Source: an archaeon (lineage in GTDB: Archaea; Thermoproteota; Nitrososphaeria; Nitrososphaerales; CADDZS01). Taken from it: 64,000 bases of DNA. Of this stretch, positions 35,211-43,198 are shown one piece after another. The notes below the pieces were generated by a model that saw only the letters and a list, made by a program, of their open reading frames with translations, did not search any database and was not told where the DNA came from. The position numbers were made by a program, and so were the translations under genes. The DNA lies in NCBI GenBank assembly GCA_021806865.1, contig JAKAPU010000001.1, positions 1-64,000 of the forward strand. Reading direction: 5' to 3'. Every line of letters begins with the position of its first letter. Position 1 is the stretch's first letter.

Positions 35211-36110
35211 TCAAGTGGTTTGATCATTCTTTTTAATGAAAGACGCAAGATCTCCCAATGTGCACACAGCCAAGATTCCCTCATCCCTCTTCTTTTGGAT
35301 GTATGAGAATAGCGGATCGATTGTACGCTTTACAAATTTTCCACTAGCATCATTTTCAAAGACCACGCTCCAAGGATGCATCCAAAGGTGGAACATGGAA
35401 TTCCAAGAAATGCAAACGTCGAGGTACTTTCTCATCAACCACTCTGCTCCGTATGATTTCTCGTCCACATAGTATGTAGGCGCGATGTTGACAAGGCCAC
35501 AGTTTTCTTTGGGGTTTCCTATCGATCTCTTCTGATCTCTGTAGGCGATGAAACCCAGTTTACTCAAGTCTTCAAAATGACCCATCCTGTTCCAAGGAAA
35601 GATAAAGGTCTTAGGGCGCTCCTTGAGTTTCAGTATTTCGAGACACTTGTCAACTTCAGCGTGCAGTTCTTCCTCCGTACAAGCTGAGACGTCAGCGTGG
35701 GAATACGTATGTACTCCTATTTCCTGCAGTTGTTTCGATTCCAAAATTCGGTTGTAGCTTGGGTAGTCTTCTTCAGCGGTACGTCCGCAAATCGCCCAAG
35801 TCATTGGAATGCCATACTTTTCGCTAACCGAGAGCATGTCTCTTGTTCCAGCGCGATTTTTTTCGAGTTGACCCGGTTTCACTTCTGGCAACCATTTTTT
35901 ATCGGAGAACCCTTGCGATCTTGTAAAATGATCAAAATCCAAAGAAATGACGCATGCCGCTCTAGCTTCCCCCGGATACGAAAGGGAAGCCTTGGGTGGA
36001 TCTAATCCTATTTTCAGCGGACTCAAAAGAGCTCGGCTTAGACTTTCGGATGCGATTACGTTCCTGCGCTTGGCCGCGGCTAGAACCATAGATTTCAAAA
36101 ATCTCTTCAA
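35211..36110 (-). CDS. Polysaccharide deacetylase (NodB-type, CE4)
   Basis: A 299-residue protein with the NodB motifs VISLDFDHF (catalytic/metal Asp), GVHTYSHADVS (metal His pair) and FIFPWNRMGH. CE4 enzymes remove N- or O-acetyl groups from sugars in surface polysaccharides. The TTG at 36110 is the predicted start; the ATG at 36089 is possible. The first 30 residues are basic and do not form a clear signal peptide, so it may work on intracellular or lipid-linked glycan. It is divergent from the copy-2 promoter region. Confidence 0.8.
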   Translation of the reverse strand: MKRFLKSMVLAAAKRRNVIASESLSRALLSPLKIGLDPPKASLSYPGEARAACVISLDFDHFTRSQGFSDKKWLPEVKPGQLEKNRAGTRDMLSVSEKYGIPMTWAICGRTAEEDYPSYNRILESKQLQEIGVHTYSHADVSACTEEELHAEVDKCLEILKLKERPKTFIFPWNRMGHFEDLSKLGFIAYRDQKRSIGNPKENCGLVNIAPTYYVDEKSYGAEWLMRKYLDVCISWNSMFHLWMHPWSVVFENDASGKFVKRTIDPLFSYIQKKRDEGILAVCTLGDLASFIKKNDQTT

Positions 36111-36337
36111 AACATGAATTCAACTGCCTTCGCGCAGCAAAATCAGAAAATGATTGGCGTTTGGCACGTTAGGCTCTCCGTGTTGAGATTTATGGATTTA
36201 ATCGCAAAATACTCGTTTCATTGTCATCTTCTTGCTCGTTTCTTGAGTGGGGGAAGCACTTCTTGCACGGAGTTTGAAGATTTACAATTCCCGCTGTGTG
36301 TCTTTCAGCTAATTCTCCGAAATTGGCAAACTAGTAC

Positions 36338-36388
36338 GTGAATTTCAAATTCACATTTGTGAGTTTCGCCTTCGCACGGGCTAAATAT
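36338..36388 (+). promoter_or_regulatory. Palindrome-plus-TATA promoter module, copy 2
   Basis: GTGAATTTCAAATTCAC (36338-36354) is a perfect 17-bp palindrome, differing from copy 1 only at its central base. GTGAGTTTCGCCTTCGCAC starts 21 nt on, at 36359, identical to copy 1, and the GCTAAATAT box starts at 36380, again 42 nt from the palindrome start. The downstream gene starts at a TTG (36423) with GAGGT at 36412-36416, so this transcript has a short leader. The remainder of the 311-bp gap before it shows no gene. Confidence 0.85.
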
Positions 36389-36422
36389 GTCGCTTCTGTA
36401 AACTCGGTATAGAGGTAATTCC

Positions 36423-37043
36423 TTGTCCACAAAGGCACTGATATTTCCAGCGATACTTGTTCTGTTTGTTACGCTCGGGCTTCCGTTGCTTGGAGTGTCT
36501 GTAGTGAACGCAACTAGTGGAACAGGGACGCTGTACATGTACTCAGATAGCGGTTGTTCGACACTTCTCCCACAAGTGGCGACTGGGAACGAGGGTTACA
36601 TTCTGCCTTCGACAGGTACGACAGTTTACGTTCAAGTGAAAGGAATCACTGAATCAGGAATAACTGTGATAGATTTGCAGTACGGTGGATATACCGAACA
36701 ACTTTCAACGACTGTTACCAGTGGTAGCACAGGTTGCGAACCATGGGTAGTGGGAACCTTTGGCATCAGCACGAGTGTCCAGATTGCTTGTGGGCAAACA
36801 GGAATTGTATTCTACGGTAATTCCACCCGCTCGAACTTGTACCAGACTAACAGCAATGGCGGAGTTGACGGCGGTCACTTTTATGGTCCAGGCACGAACT
36901 CTGATGGAACATGCCCTACAGGAGTGCCACAGTTTCCGCTTGCCGGCGCTCTCGGATTTGCTATGGTCTTCGCTATCGCAGTGCCAGTTCTCATTGCGAT
37001 GAGACACTGGCGCACTCCGATACAGGCCGCTCGCAAGTATTAG
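36423..37043 (+). CDS. Secreted PEF-CTERM-like protein, probable archaeosortase substrate
   Basis: A 206-residue protein with an N-terminal signal peptide (FPAILVLFVTLGLPLLGVSV, probable cleavage near VNA), a Gly/Thr/Ser-rich body (about 31-165) with scattered cysteines, and a C-terminal VPQFPLAG motif at 168-175 followed by a hydrophobic helix and RHWR. The tail is a PEF-CTERM variant with Gln in place of Glu. Its TTG start has a good ribosome site. It is probably processed by the archaeosortase 2 kb upstream. A tail very like this one stands alone at 47409-47546. Confidence 0.8.
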   Translation: MSTKALIFPAILVLFVTLGLPLLGVSVVNATSGTGTLYMYSDSGCSTLLPQVATGNEGYILPSTGTTVYVQVKGITESGITVIDLQYGGYTEQLSTTVTSGSTGCEPWVVGTFGISTSVQIACGQTGIVFYGNSTRSNLYQTNSNGGVDGGHFYGPGTNSDGTCPTGVPQFPLAGALGFAMVFAIAVPVLIAMRHWRTPIQAARKY

Positions 37044-37148
37044 GTCAGTTAATCCTCTATGCGCCTTTGAAGCGCAGAGGAAATGTTCCGAAAACGGCAA
37101 AAATCGTATTATACCATTGGCTAGAAGTGCTATTCAAGCGCTGCTACA

Positions 37149-38090
37149 TTGGATATTAAAGACCAAAGGATACTCGTAACCGGCGGCCTGGGCTTTATTG
37201 GCTCTCATCTTGTCGAAAAGCTCCTCGATTACGGCTGCTCGGTCACGGCCTACGACAAGTATGACGATTTCTACCCCGGAAAGGAAGAGAACGCAAAGAT
37301 TCTCCTTCAAAACAAGGAATTCAAGATCATTCATGGAGATATTCTGGATGAGTCGCTTCTCAAATCGGCAGTAAAGAACTCGGATTTGATTTTCCACCTT
37401 GCCGCGCAAGCGGGGGTGCGCTACTGCAACCAGCTTCCCTTGAAAGCAAACAAAGTCAATGTCATAGGCACACTGAACGTTCTGCTTGCAGCAAAGGAGG
37501 CAGGAGTCAAGAAGATCGTGTATGCTTCCTCGTCCTCAATCTACGGCGACCCTGTGTATCTGCCGATGGACGAAAAGCATCCAACTAATCCAAACTCGCC
37601 CTACGGCGTCTCCAAATTGGCGGGAGAGCAATATTGCAAAGTATTCACAAAGGTGTATGGGATGAATATTTCTTCATTGCGATACTTTTCTGTTTACGGA
37701 CCAAGAGGCAGGCCTGACCAAGTGATCTATGCTTTCGCCGACAAAATTCGCAAGGGTGAGCAGCCTGTAATTTTCGGAGATGGCGAGCAGACACGGGATT
37801 TCACTTACATTTCTGACGTGGTTGACGGAACCGTGCTTGCGATGGAGAAGGACACTCCAGGAGAAGCATACAACATCGGGCACGGTTCGAGGATTACGAT
37901 GAACGAACTCTTGAAGAAAGTATGCTCTCACATGGGCAAGTCTGTTCAAGCACTTTACACAGAGAAAGCAAAAGGAGATTTCCCCGATACTGAGGCAAAC
38001 CACGACAAGGCAAAGAACCTGTTGGGTTGGAATCCGAAGGTTACGCTGGACGAAGGTTTGAAGCAGTTCTTCGAGTGGTTCAAATTTTAA
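37149..38090 (+). CDS. NAD-dependent sugar epimerase (UDP-glucuronate 4-epimerase-like)
   Basis: A 313-residue extended SDR enzyme: VTGGLGFIGSHLVEKL (NAD loop), YASSSSIYGDP, and catalytic Tyr-x3-Lys in SPYGVSKLAGEQYC; later FGDGEQTRDFTYI. The EENAK/YDDFYPGKEENA segment resembles UDP-GlcA 4-epimerases. It probably epimerises a UDP-hexose or UDP-GlcA supplied by the operon at 23-30 kb. Predicted TTG start. Confidence 0.83.
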   Translation: MDIKDQRILVTGGLGFIGSHLVEKLLDYGCSVTAYDKYDDFYPGKEENAKILLQNKEFKIIHGDILDESLLKSAVKNSDLIFHLAAQAGVRYCNQLPLKANKVNVIGTLNVLLAAKEAGVKKIVYASSSSIYGDPVYLPMDEKHPTNPNSPYGVSKLAGEQYCKVFTKVYGMNISSLRYFSVYGPRGRPDQVIYAFADKIRKGEQPVIFGDGEQTRDFTYISDVVDGTVLAMEKDTPGEAYNIGHGSRITMNELLKKVCSHMGKSVQALYTEKAKGDFPDTEANHDKAKNLLGWNPKVTLDEGLKQFFEWFKF

Positions 38091-38125
38091 GAGACCCAAC
38101 GCTGATTCAGTCGTAAAAAGTTCTG

Positions 38126-39289
38126 GTGCGTAATGTGAAGATAGCTCAGGTGAACGTGTACTACGATCCGTTCTTCGTTGGAGGAGCGGAGTGGTACGTA
38201 TACAACATCTCAAGGCGACTTGCAAAGATGGGACACGAAGTGCACGTTTTCACTGCAAGAAAATATCAGGGCAAGGATGCGCCTGAGAGAGAGGATCTCG
38301 AGGGAGTCATCGTACACCGCTTCCCGTTCAAATTGGATCTGTCTTATCGCTTGAAGATCTGGAACGGCCTAGCCGACGCGATTGCTTTAGACAAGTTTGA
38401 CATTATTCATACGTACGACTATGCGCAATCGCACACGAATTCTGCACTAAGAGCTGCAAAGAAAACTGGCACGCCTGTTGCGCTTACGGTGTTTGACATC
38501 CATACGATGATCCCGCGTCCGTTCTACAAACAGATGTGGATCAAACTGTTTGAGGCATTCTCTGCGAAGAAAGTGCTACTTTCCGCAAACAAGTTACTTG
38601 TTCGCGCGCCTACCCTGATCGGATCGTTACAGGAAATCGGAGTGCCTCTTGAGAAGATAATAGTGACGCCCTCTGGGATAAATGAGGATTCGCTCAAGGA
38701 GTTCGACGGGAGGAAATTCCTTTCGGAGCACGTCATCACTGGCTCTCCGGTGATACTGTTCTTAGGGCGTTTGAACCCACTGAAGGGACCGCAGCACATA
38801 CTGAACATCGCTCCAGATATTGTGAAGCAGTTTCCTGACGCCGCTTTTGTCTTTGTTGGTCCGGATCAATCTGGATATTCCAACGAACTCAATAAGATGG
38901 CAAAGGATCGAAAGATCAAGGCGTACTTTACAGGTCCAATCTACGACTTACAAAAGAAGATGCAGGCCTATGCTTCCTGCGATCTCTTCGTCCTTCCGAC
39001 GACTTACGAGGGCACGAGCCAGGCAATATTTGAGGCAATGTCACAAGCAAGGCCAATAGTCTCAACCAGTGTTGGCGGGATCCCGTCGCAGATCAAGTCA
39101 GGCAGAGAGGGACTGCTCGTCGAATATGGAGATGAGTCGGCGTTGAGAGAGGCAGCCCTGGACTTGCTTACAAACAGGAAAAAGGCTGAGGCGCTCGGCC
39201 AGGCGGCTAGGGAGAAGGTCAAGTCGTTCACTTACCCCGTCCTCGCGTCGAGACTCGAAGAAATCTACGAAAACCTTGTCCAGAAGTAA
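38126..39289 (+). CDS. Glycosyltransferase, GT4 family
   Basis: A 387-residue GT-B enzyme with N-terminal VGGAEWYVYNISRRLAKMGH, the ILFLGRLNPLKGPQHIL motif and the terminal PTTYEGTSQAIFEAMSQARP with a conserved Glu pattern. It follows the epimerase by 35 bp and is probably in the same operon. The donor sugar is unknown. Predicted GTG start. Confidence 0.85.
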   Translation: MRNVKIAQVNVYYDPFFVGGAEWYVYNISRRLAKMGHEVHVFTARKYQGKDAPEREDLEGVIVHRFPFKLDLSYRLKIWNGLADAIALDKFDIIHTYDYAQSHTNSALRAAKKTGTPVALTVFDIHTMIPRPFYKQMWIKLFEAFSAKKVLLSANKLLVRAPTLIGSLQEIGVPLEKIIVTPSGINEDSLKEFDGRKFLSEHVITGSPVILFLGRLNPLKGPQHILNIAPDIVKQFPDAAFVFVGPDQSGYSNELNKMAKDRKIKAYFTGPIYDLQKKMQAYASCDLFVLPTTYEGTSQAIFEAMSQARPIVSTSVGGIPSQIKSGREGLLVEYGDESALREAALDLLTNRKKAEALGQAAREKVKSFTYPVLASRLEEIYENLVQK

Positions 39290-39309
39290 ACTCCATCGGT
39301 TTTCGATAC

Positions 39310-39358
39310 GTGAATTTGAAATTCACACCCGTGAATCTTAACCTCACAACGGATATAG
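39310..39358 (+). promoter_or_regulatory. Palindrome-plus-TATA promoter module, copy 3
   Basis: GTGAATTTGAAATTCAC (39310-39326) is identical to copy 1. A GTGAATCTTAACCTCAC site (GTGA-N9-TCAC) starts 21 nt on at 39331, and GATATAG starts at 39352, 42 nt from the palindrome start. The downstream ATG at 39389 has CAGGGAA as a ribosome site. The second site differs from copies 1 and 2 but keeps the GTGA...CAC ends. Confidence 0.83.
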
Positions 39359-39388
39359 TTCGTTTATCAATTCTATAACTTCAGGGAA

Positions 39389-39700
39389 ATGGCACAGTTC
39401 ACGGAGCGCGTCAAGGTAAGTGGTCAGACAGCCGTCCGCAAATTTACCTACCTGAAGGGGAGTCAAAAGACTCCGTGGGCTGCCGCTTTCCCGCATAGCC
39501 CACCTTTGGGTTACTGGCAGGCTTTTGGGAGGCGCTGCGCACAGATTGGTCAGGATGGTTTTGTCGACGAAGAAACCGCGAGGAGGGTGTGGTTGAGCAT
39601 CCTGAAGGACTATGAAGAATACACAAAGCTCGGCATGTGGATCCCCGATGACGCCTTAGAGGAGCACAGAAAGGTCGCCCAGGCCCTCGGCTGGCTCTAA
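39389..39700 (+). CDS. Unknown 103-residue protein under the palindrome module
   Basis: A 103-residue soluble protein, MAQFTERVKVSGQTAVRKFT..., rich in aromatic and charged residues, with a helical C-terminus. No signal peptide, membrane helix or PEF tail. I do not recognise a family. It shares the same promoter module as the two full-length PEF-CTERM genes, so it may help assemble, regulate or modify them. The GT4 gene ends about 100 bp upstream. Confidence 0.68.
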   Translation: MAQFTERVKVSGQTAVRKFTYLKGSQKTPWAAAFPHSPPLGYWQAFGRRCAQIGQDGFVDEETARRVWLSILKDYEEYTKLGMWIPDDALEEHRKVAQALGWL

Positions 39701-39758
39701 TTTTCACTTTAGAGCAACCTCTATGTTGACCTAAATTGGCATCTTCAGGCCAAAGAGG

Positions 39759-39767
39759 ATATATACT
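39759..39767 (+). promoter_or_regulatory. TATA box for the zinc-finger gene
   Basis: GATATATAC lies about 28-36 nt before the ATG at 39795. That spacing suits a short or absent leader and supports 39795 rather than the TTG at 39786 as the start. Confidence 0.5.
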
Positions 39768-39794
39768 GGCCTGCATTTTGAGCATTTGCCAATA

Positions 39795-40025
39795 ATGGAG
39801 AATTTTCTTGGTAACCCGGCTTGGGCGCCAGAATTTCCCTGTGCATTGGCAAGGAAAAGAGCAGGAATGAAAGCCCGAGTTACAACGAAGAAACCCAGCA
39901 AAGGTGTACGTGTGTGCTCATTCTGCAAGTTCGTGCGCGAATACTTGAAGCGTGATACTCTCGGGGTAGTAGATGAGACGAAGTACCTTCGTCACCTGAG
40001 GATGATGCACGGCTTTGAGCCTTAA
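39795..40025 (+). CDS. Small zinc-finger protein
   Basis: A 76-residue protein with a basic N-terminal half and a C-terminal finger: RVCSFCKFVREYLKRDTLG, then YLRHLRMMHGFEP (Cys-x2-Cys, His-x4-His). It is a paralog of the 45-residue finger at 34488-34625. Such tiny archaeal proteins often bind nucleic acid or act as adaptors; this is inference. It follows the 103-residue protein by about 94 bp with its own TATA box. Confidence 0.62.
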   Translation: MENFLGNPAWAPEFPCALARKRAGMKARVTTKKPSKGVRVCSFCKFVREYLKRDTLGVVDETKYLRHLRMMHGFEP

Positions 40026-40117
40026 TCGCTCATCGCTTCTTGTGCTGCTCGAGAGGATGCATTCCCACACCGAGCTTTTTCTAACTTCATAGTGACGAAT
40101 TGTCCTTGAAGTAGAAG

Positions 40118-40480
40118 TCACTTTGCTTGCGGCAAAAATCTCACTTTGATCAAAGGCTCAAATTTTTCAAAGTCTCTATCCAGCGTCAACAGAGTTTCTC
40201 CCTTTGTACGTGCTGTTGCCGCAATCAGTGCGTCAGCCTCGGATACTGCTTTGCCTCTTTTCTTTAATTCGAAATACATCTCAACATAAGAACTTGCAAC
40301 TGCTTCGTCGACATCTAGAATATCAAATGTCTCTTCGATCAAGATCTTCGATCTCTTTCGCTTTTGTTCATTCTCTATCGCTCGCAATACTTCTATCAAT
40401 GTGATGACGGATATAGAGCCTTCTTCAAATTCATTGCCGTTTCTTATCATTTGAATGAGAGCTGAAGTATCAATTATCAA
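40118..40480 (-). CDS. PIN-domain toxin (VapC)
   Basis: A 120-residue PIN ribonuclease: MIIDTSALIQMIRNG (Asp), ISVITLIEVLRAIE (Glu), AVSEADALIAATARTKG (Asp) and LTLDRDFEKFE. Its start overlaps the antitoxin stop by 4 nt, so it is a coupled VapBC pair. The overall pattern is of the type that cleaves tRNA or rRNA, target unknown. Confidence 0.85.
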   Translation of the reverse strand: MIIDTSALIQMIRNGNEFEEGSISVITLIEVLRAIENEQKRKRSKILIEETFDILDVDEAVASSYVEMYFELKKRGKAVSEADALIAATARTKGETLLTLDRDFEKFEPLIKVRFLPQAK

Positions 40481-40713
40481 GTAAATCGAAGTCCCTTTCG
40501 GAACTTTTTTGAAGTAGCTATGATTCTGTTCAGATCTTCGTCGTCAAGCAATGCCCTTAACTTGGATAGGGAATCCTTTCCCTCTCTACCTCTCTTTTCG
40601 AGATAGAGCTCTTCGAGCAAAGAGTTCCAGTCTTTCTTCCCCTTGATGGATTTCAACCGGGATTTTGTGCTCTTGCGTATGGTGATGGTAGTCGTTTCCT
40701 CGCTGTTCATCAT
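40477..40713 (-). CDS. Ribbon-helix-helix-like VapB antitoxin
   Basis: About 78 residues from the ATG at 40713: MMNSEETTTITIRKSTKSRLKSIKGKKDWNSLLEEL, the beta-strand plus helices of an RHH antitoxin, then a C-terminal toxin-binding tail. It overlaps vapC by 4 nt. The start is chosen because TTATAA at 40735-40740 lies about 24 nt upstream, and an 18-bp perfect palindrome sits between box and start. The frame runs to 40734 but that part would be the operator. Confidence 0.78.
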   Translation of the reverse strand: MMNSEETTTITIRKSTKSRLKSIKGKKDWNSLLEELYLEKRGREGKDSLSKLRALLDDEDLNRIIATSKKFRKGLRFT

Positions 40714-40718
40714 TATGC

Positions 40719-40741
40719 AATTGTCAATTGACAATTATAAG
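40719..40741 (-). promoter_or_regulatory. VapB operator: perfect 18-bp palindrome at the TATA box
   Basis: AATTGTCAATTGACAATT (40719-40736) is a perfect palindrome directly next to the minus-strand TATA sequence TTATAATTG and just upstream of the antitoxin start. VapB-type antitoxins commonly repress their own operon from such a site. Confidence 0.7.
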
Positions 40742-40875
40742 TCTGACGAACGTTTCGTACCTGATATGGACTGTCAAGCTTTGCACTTCAAGACGACTTC
40801 ATGAATCCTCATTGTTTGTTTTTTTGGAGAGCGTAGAGCTGATAGTGAAATTCTTGAGTTTTTGCTGTACTGAGA

Positions 40876-42009
40876 TCACATTAGCTCTTCTACGCTGTAC
40901 TCGTCGTCCTCGAAGGCGGGCTTGAAGTTTGCAGGCCTTCTTGCGACTATCACTTGTTTGTCACTTTCAGCCATGACCGGTACCTCGACTATTTGCTTTT
41001 GTTCTTCTTCCGCCTTTTTCTCTTCGACTGCGGGAGTCGTTTGCACGACCTGTATGACAGGTTGCGGTGCTGGTTGCGGACTCGGCTTAGCGACTGGTTG
41101 CACTTCCGGCTGCACGATTGTCTTTGAGGCAGTTTGAACTATTGTCTGCACCATGGGTTGCGCGACCGAAGGTTCTGGTCTTTCTTCCATCTTATGCCTT
41201 TCGAGTACTGGTTCCGCAATGCTCTTTTCGTCTGCGAGAACCATTGTGAGCATCCTAGCATCTTTGTCGTAGTACGCCGTCATCACGGCCATGCTCTTCT
41301 TCAGAAAAGTGCTGACAAGTCCTCCGGCAAGGCCCAAGATGAACAGGTTTCCGCGAGCATCTCCGTTCTCTGCGACTGGTGGATCTTGGAGAATGACCTG
41401 CTCGACCTCGCCTTCGTTTTTCCAGTGGAAGGCTCCCCAGCCTGCTGCGCGCAGGTAGCCTATGACGTTTTCAATGATAATTTCATCCTTGGCCGTCTCT
41501 CCAAGTTTTTCCCTTATTTTCTGTATCACGTCTAGGGCGTACGACTTGCCCCAGTTTGTGAGTAGTGATTTCGCAAGACCCGGCTCCAGCCTGTCCTGGA
41601 GCTGGAAGATGAAATCCGACCTCAACGCTATTACACGGTAACTGTCCAGAAAAGTCAGAGGAAACAGCATCCCGTCAAACAGCTTGTCCTTCATCTTGGA
41701 AGCCAAGACGGTCTTGACCCACTTTATGTCTCTCAAGTAAATCAAAAAGTCGTCTGCGGTTGAATCTGCGTTGCTTAGATCGCACACGAGCAGCATTGCG
41801 AACTCGCCGGTCGTCCTGTCCACCTGAGAAGACTGGGAAAGAATGCTCGCCCTGTGTTTCAAGAAAACGTTGAGAATCTGTGCTTCCGCACCCTTGCCCT
41901 CCCTGCCCGTAATCAGGTAGGAGTGGGAGTTTGGTCCGCCCGCGGCAATCAGTCCGATGTTTCTTGGATAGTACTCTGTCTTCGGCGCCTGACGGTTTGA
42001 AGAGGGCAT
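40876..42009 (-). CDS. ACT/V4R-like protein with long Pro/Gln/Val-rich tail
   Basis: About 377 residues from the ATG at 42009 (the frame runs to 42048). Residues of about 20-125 suggest an ACT-like regulatory fold (HSYLITGREGKGAEAQILNVFLKHRASI); about 120-225 resemble a V4R ligand-binding domain (LEPGLAKSLLTNWGKSYALDVIQKI, GYLRAAGWGAFHWK). From about 260 on, a repeated Pro/Gln/Val-rich linker (PVAKPSPQPAPQPVIQVVQ) leads to an acidic end. Probably a cytoplasmic sensor or scaffold. It lies between two toxin-antitoxin groups. Domain assignments are by eye. Confidence 0.62.
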   Translation of the reverse strand: MPSSNRQAPKTEYYPRNIGLIAAGGPNSHSYLITGREGKGAEAQILNVFLKHRASILSQSSQVDRTTGEFAMLLVCDLSNADSTADDFLIYLRDIKWVKTVLASKMKDKLFDGMLFPLTFLDSYRVIALRSDFIFQLQDRLEPGLAKSLLTNWGKSYALDVIQKIREKLGETAKDEIIIENVIGYLRAAGWGAFHWKNEGEVEQVILQDPPVAENGDARGNLFILGLAGGLVSTFLKKSMAVMTAYYDKDARMLTMVLADEKSIAEPVLERHKMEERPEPSVAQPMVQTIVQTASKTIVQPEVQPVAKPSPQPAPQPVIQVVQTTPAVEEKKAEEEQKQIVEVPVMAESDKQVIVARRPANFKPAFEDDEYSVEELM

Positions 42010-42252
42010 AATCTTGACTCGCGCTGGAGTGTATCGGCTTTCTAGCAATTAGAGGCTTATGGATTACAGATACTAATTTTGGATGTAGTTTTGATCTTGG
42101 TTTCAATCTTCTTGAAAGGATCTACGAGAGGATTGAATGCTTTGGTTTGTGATCCTCGCTTTAGGCCCGAATTTGGTGATATCATTTCTTGATTTACTGT
42201 GTAAGAACTTTTCATGAGTTTGTTCGGAGTTTCGTCAACTATGTGCGGAGGG

Positions 42253-42468
42253 TTAAGTTACGACTTCGATTACTCTTTCTGGATTCTTCACATGCTCTCC
42301 TTCGATGTCGTCCAGTATCAGGTCGATGACTTTCCCCATTCTTGTTCTCAGTTCGTCGATACTTCTTGCCACGGTGAATGCGTTTGGGAGCTCTTTGCAT
42401 CTGCCAAGATAGAAACCAGTCTCGTCTGACACCACGGAAACGTGAAATGTTCGTTTAACTCTTGGCAC
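42253..42468 (-). CDS. HicB-family antitoxin-like protein
   Basis: A 71-residue protein of the HicB partial-RNaseH fold: FHVSVVSDETGFYLGRCKELPNAFTVARSIDELRTRM, then LILDDIEG. HicB is normally partnered by a small HicA toxin, but I see no hicA on either side, so it may be an orphan or act alone. Member of the toxin-antitoxin island at 40.1-43.5 kb. Confidence 0.7.
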   Translation of the reverse strand: MPRVKRTFHVSVVSDETGFYLGRCKELPNAFTVARSIDELRTRMGKVIDLILDDIEGEHVKNPERVIEVVT

Positions 42469-42659
42469 AGTCAGAGTTTGGCGCGTTCAAACTTGTAAGA
42501 ATCATGAACATTTCTTACAGCACAAAACTCTTTGTAGCAAAGGGGCTTCGTTAAGGATGGCTTACTGCATCTTTCTCTCTGCTCTTGAAAGTCAATTCAG
42601 TGCCAGCTCCTTTTCGAATATCACCCCCTCTTCCTCACCGCTCATTTCTCAAAGCAGTC

Positions 42660-42782
42660 CTAATGCTTGCAACTATTACGAGAGAGACGGAGAATGGTTT
42701 CCGTGAAGCTCTCGCTTCTCTTTCTTTCTCTCGACAGTGCGTCGTAAGCTTCCTCTGAGATCGAGATAGTTTTCCTGGCCAT
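42660..42782 (-). pseudogene. Truncated VapB-like ribbon-helix-helix antitoxin
   Basis: A 40-codon ORF from the ATG at 42782 encodes MARKTISISEEAYDALSRER followed by KRSESFTETILRLS, which is the typical N-terminal half of VapB RHH antitoxins (normally about 80 residues). It stops early at a TAG (42660-42662), and I found no clear continuation in the other frames. No PIN gene follows. It lies 11 bp after the intact VapBC pair, so it looks like the remnant of a decayed second pair. Confidence 0.6.
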
Positions 42783-42793
42783 GTTTGCAGACA

Positions 42794-43198
42794 CTATCCT
42801 ATTGCATCTATGCCTTTGATCGCCTTGAAATCTCCATCAAAGGTCCCAACATTACCTATGTAATGAATCTTCATCAGGGCTATCGTAGTGGAATCTGTGA
42901 AACTCAGCTCTCGTTTCTCCTGCCTAGAAAATATCTCCCATGCCTCTCGGAATGTCTTTTCGTCGACTTTGAGCATCTCCAGCGAAGCAAGTAGTTCCTT
43001 GGCATACTCTACAGAGAGCCTCAAATTCCTGCTTCTGGCAAATATGCCTGTGACAGTTTCGTCGAAAATGTAATCGCTGATCACCGGCTTACCAAATCGC
43101 TCAGAAACAACCTGCTTCATAAGAGCATTTGCTTTCTCATGATGGACGTCGTTCCTGACTTTGTATGCGATGAGCAAGCTCGAGTCTAGCAATATCAT
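42794..43198 (-). CDS. PIN-domain toxin (VapC)
   Basis: A 134-residue PIN ribonuclease with LDSSLLIAYKV (Asp), VISDYIFDETVTGIF (Glu) and LSFTDSTTIALMKIH (Asp), ending GTFDGDFKAIKG. Overlaps the antitoxin gene by 4 nt. Coupled VapBC pair; target RNA unknown. Confidence 0.85.
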   Translation of the reverse strand: MILLDSSLLIAYKVRNDVHHEKANALMKQVVSERFGKPVISDYIFDETVTGIFARSRNLRLSVEYAKELLASLEMLKVDEKTFREAWEIFSRQEKRELSFTDSTTIALMKIHYIGNVGTFDGDFKAIKGIDAIG

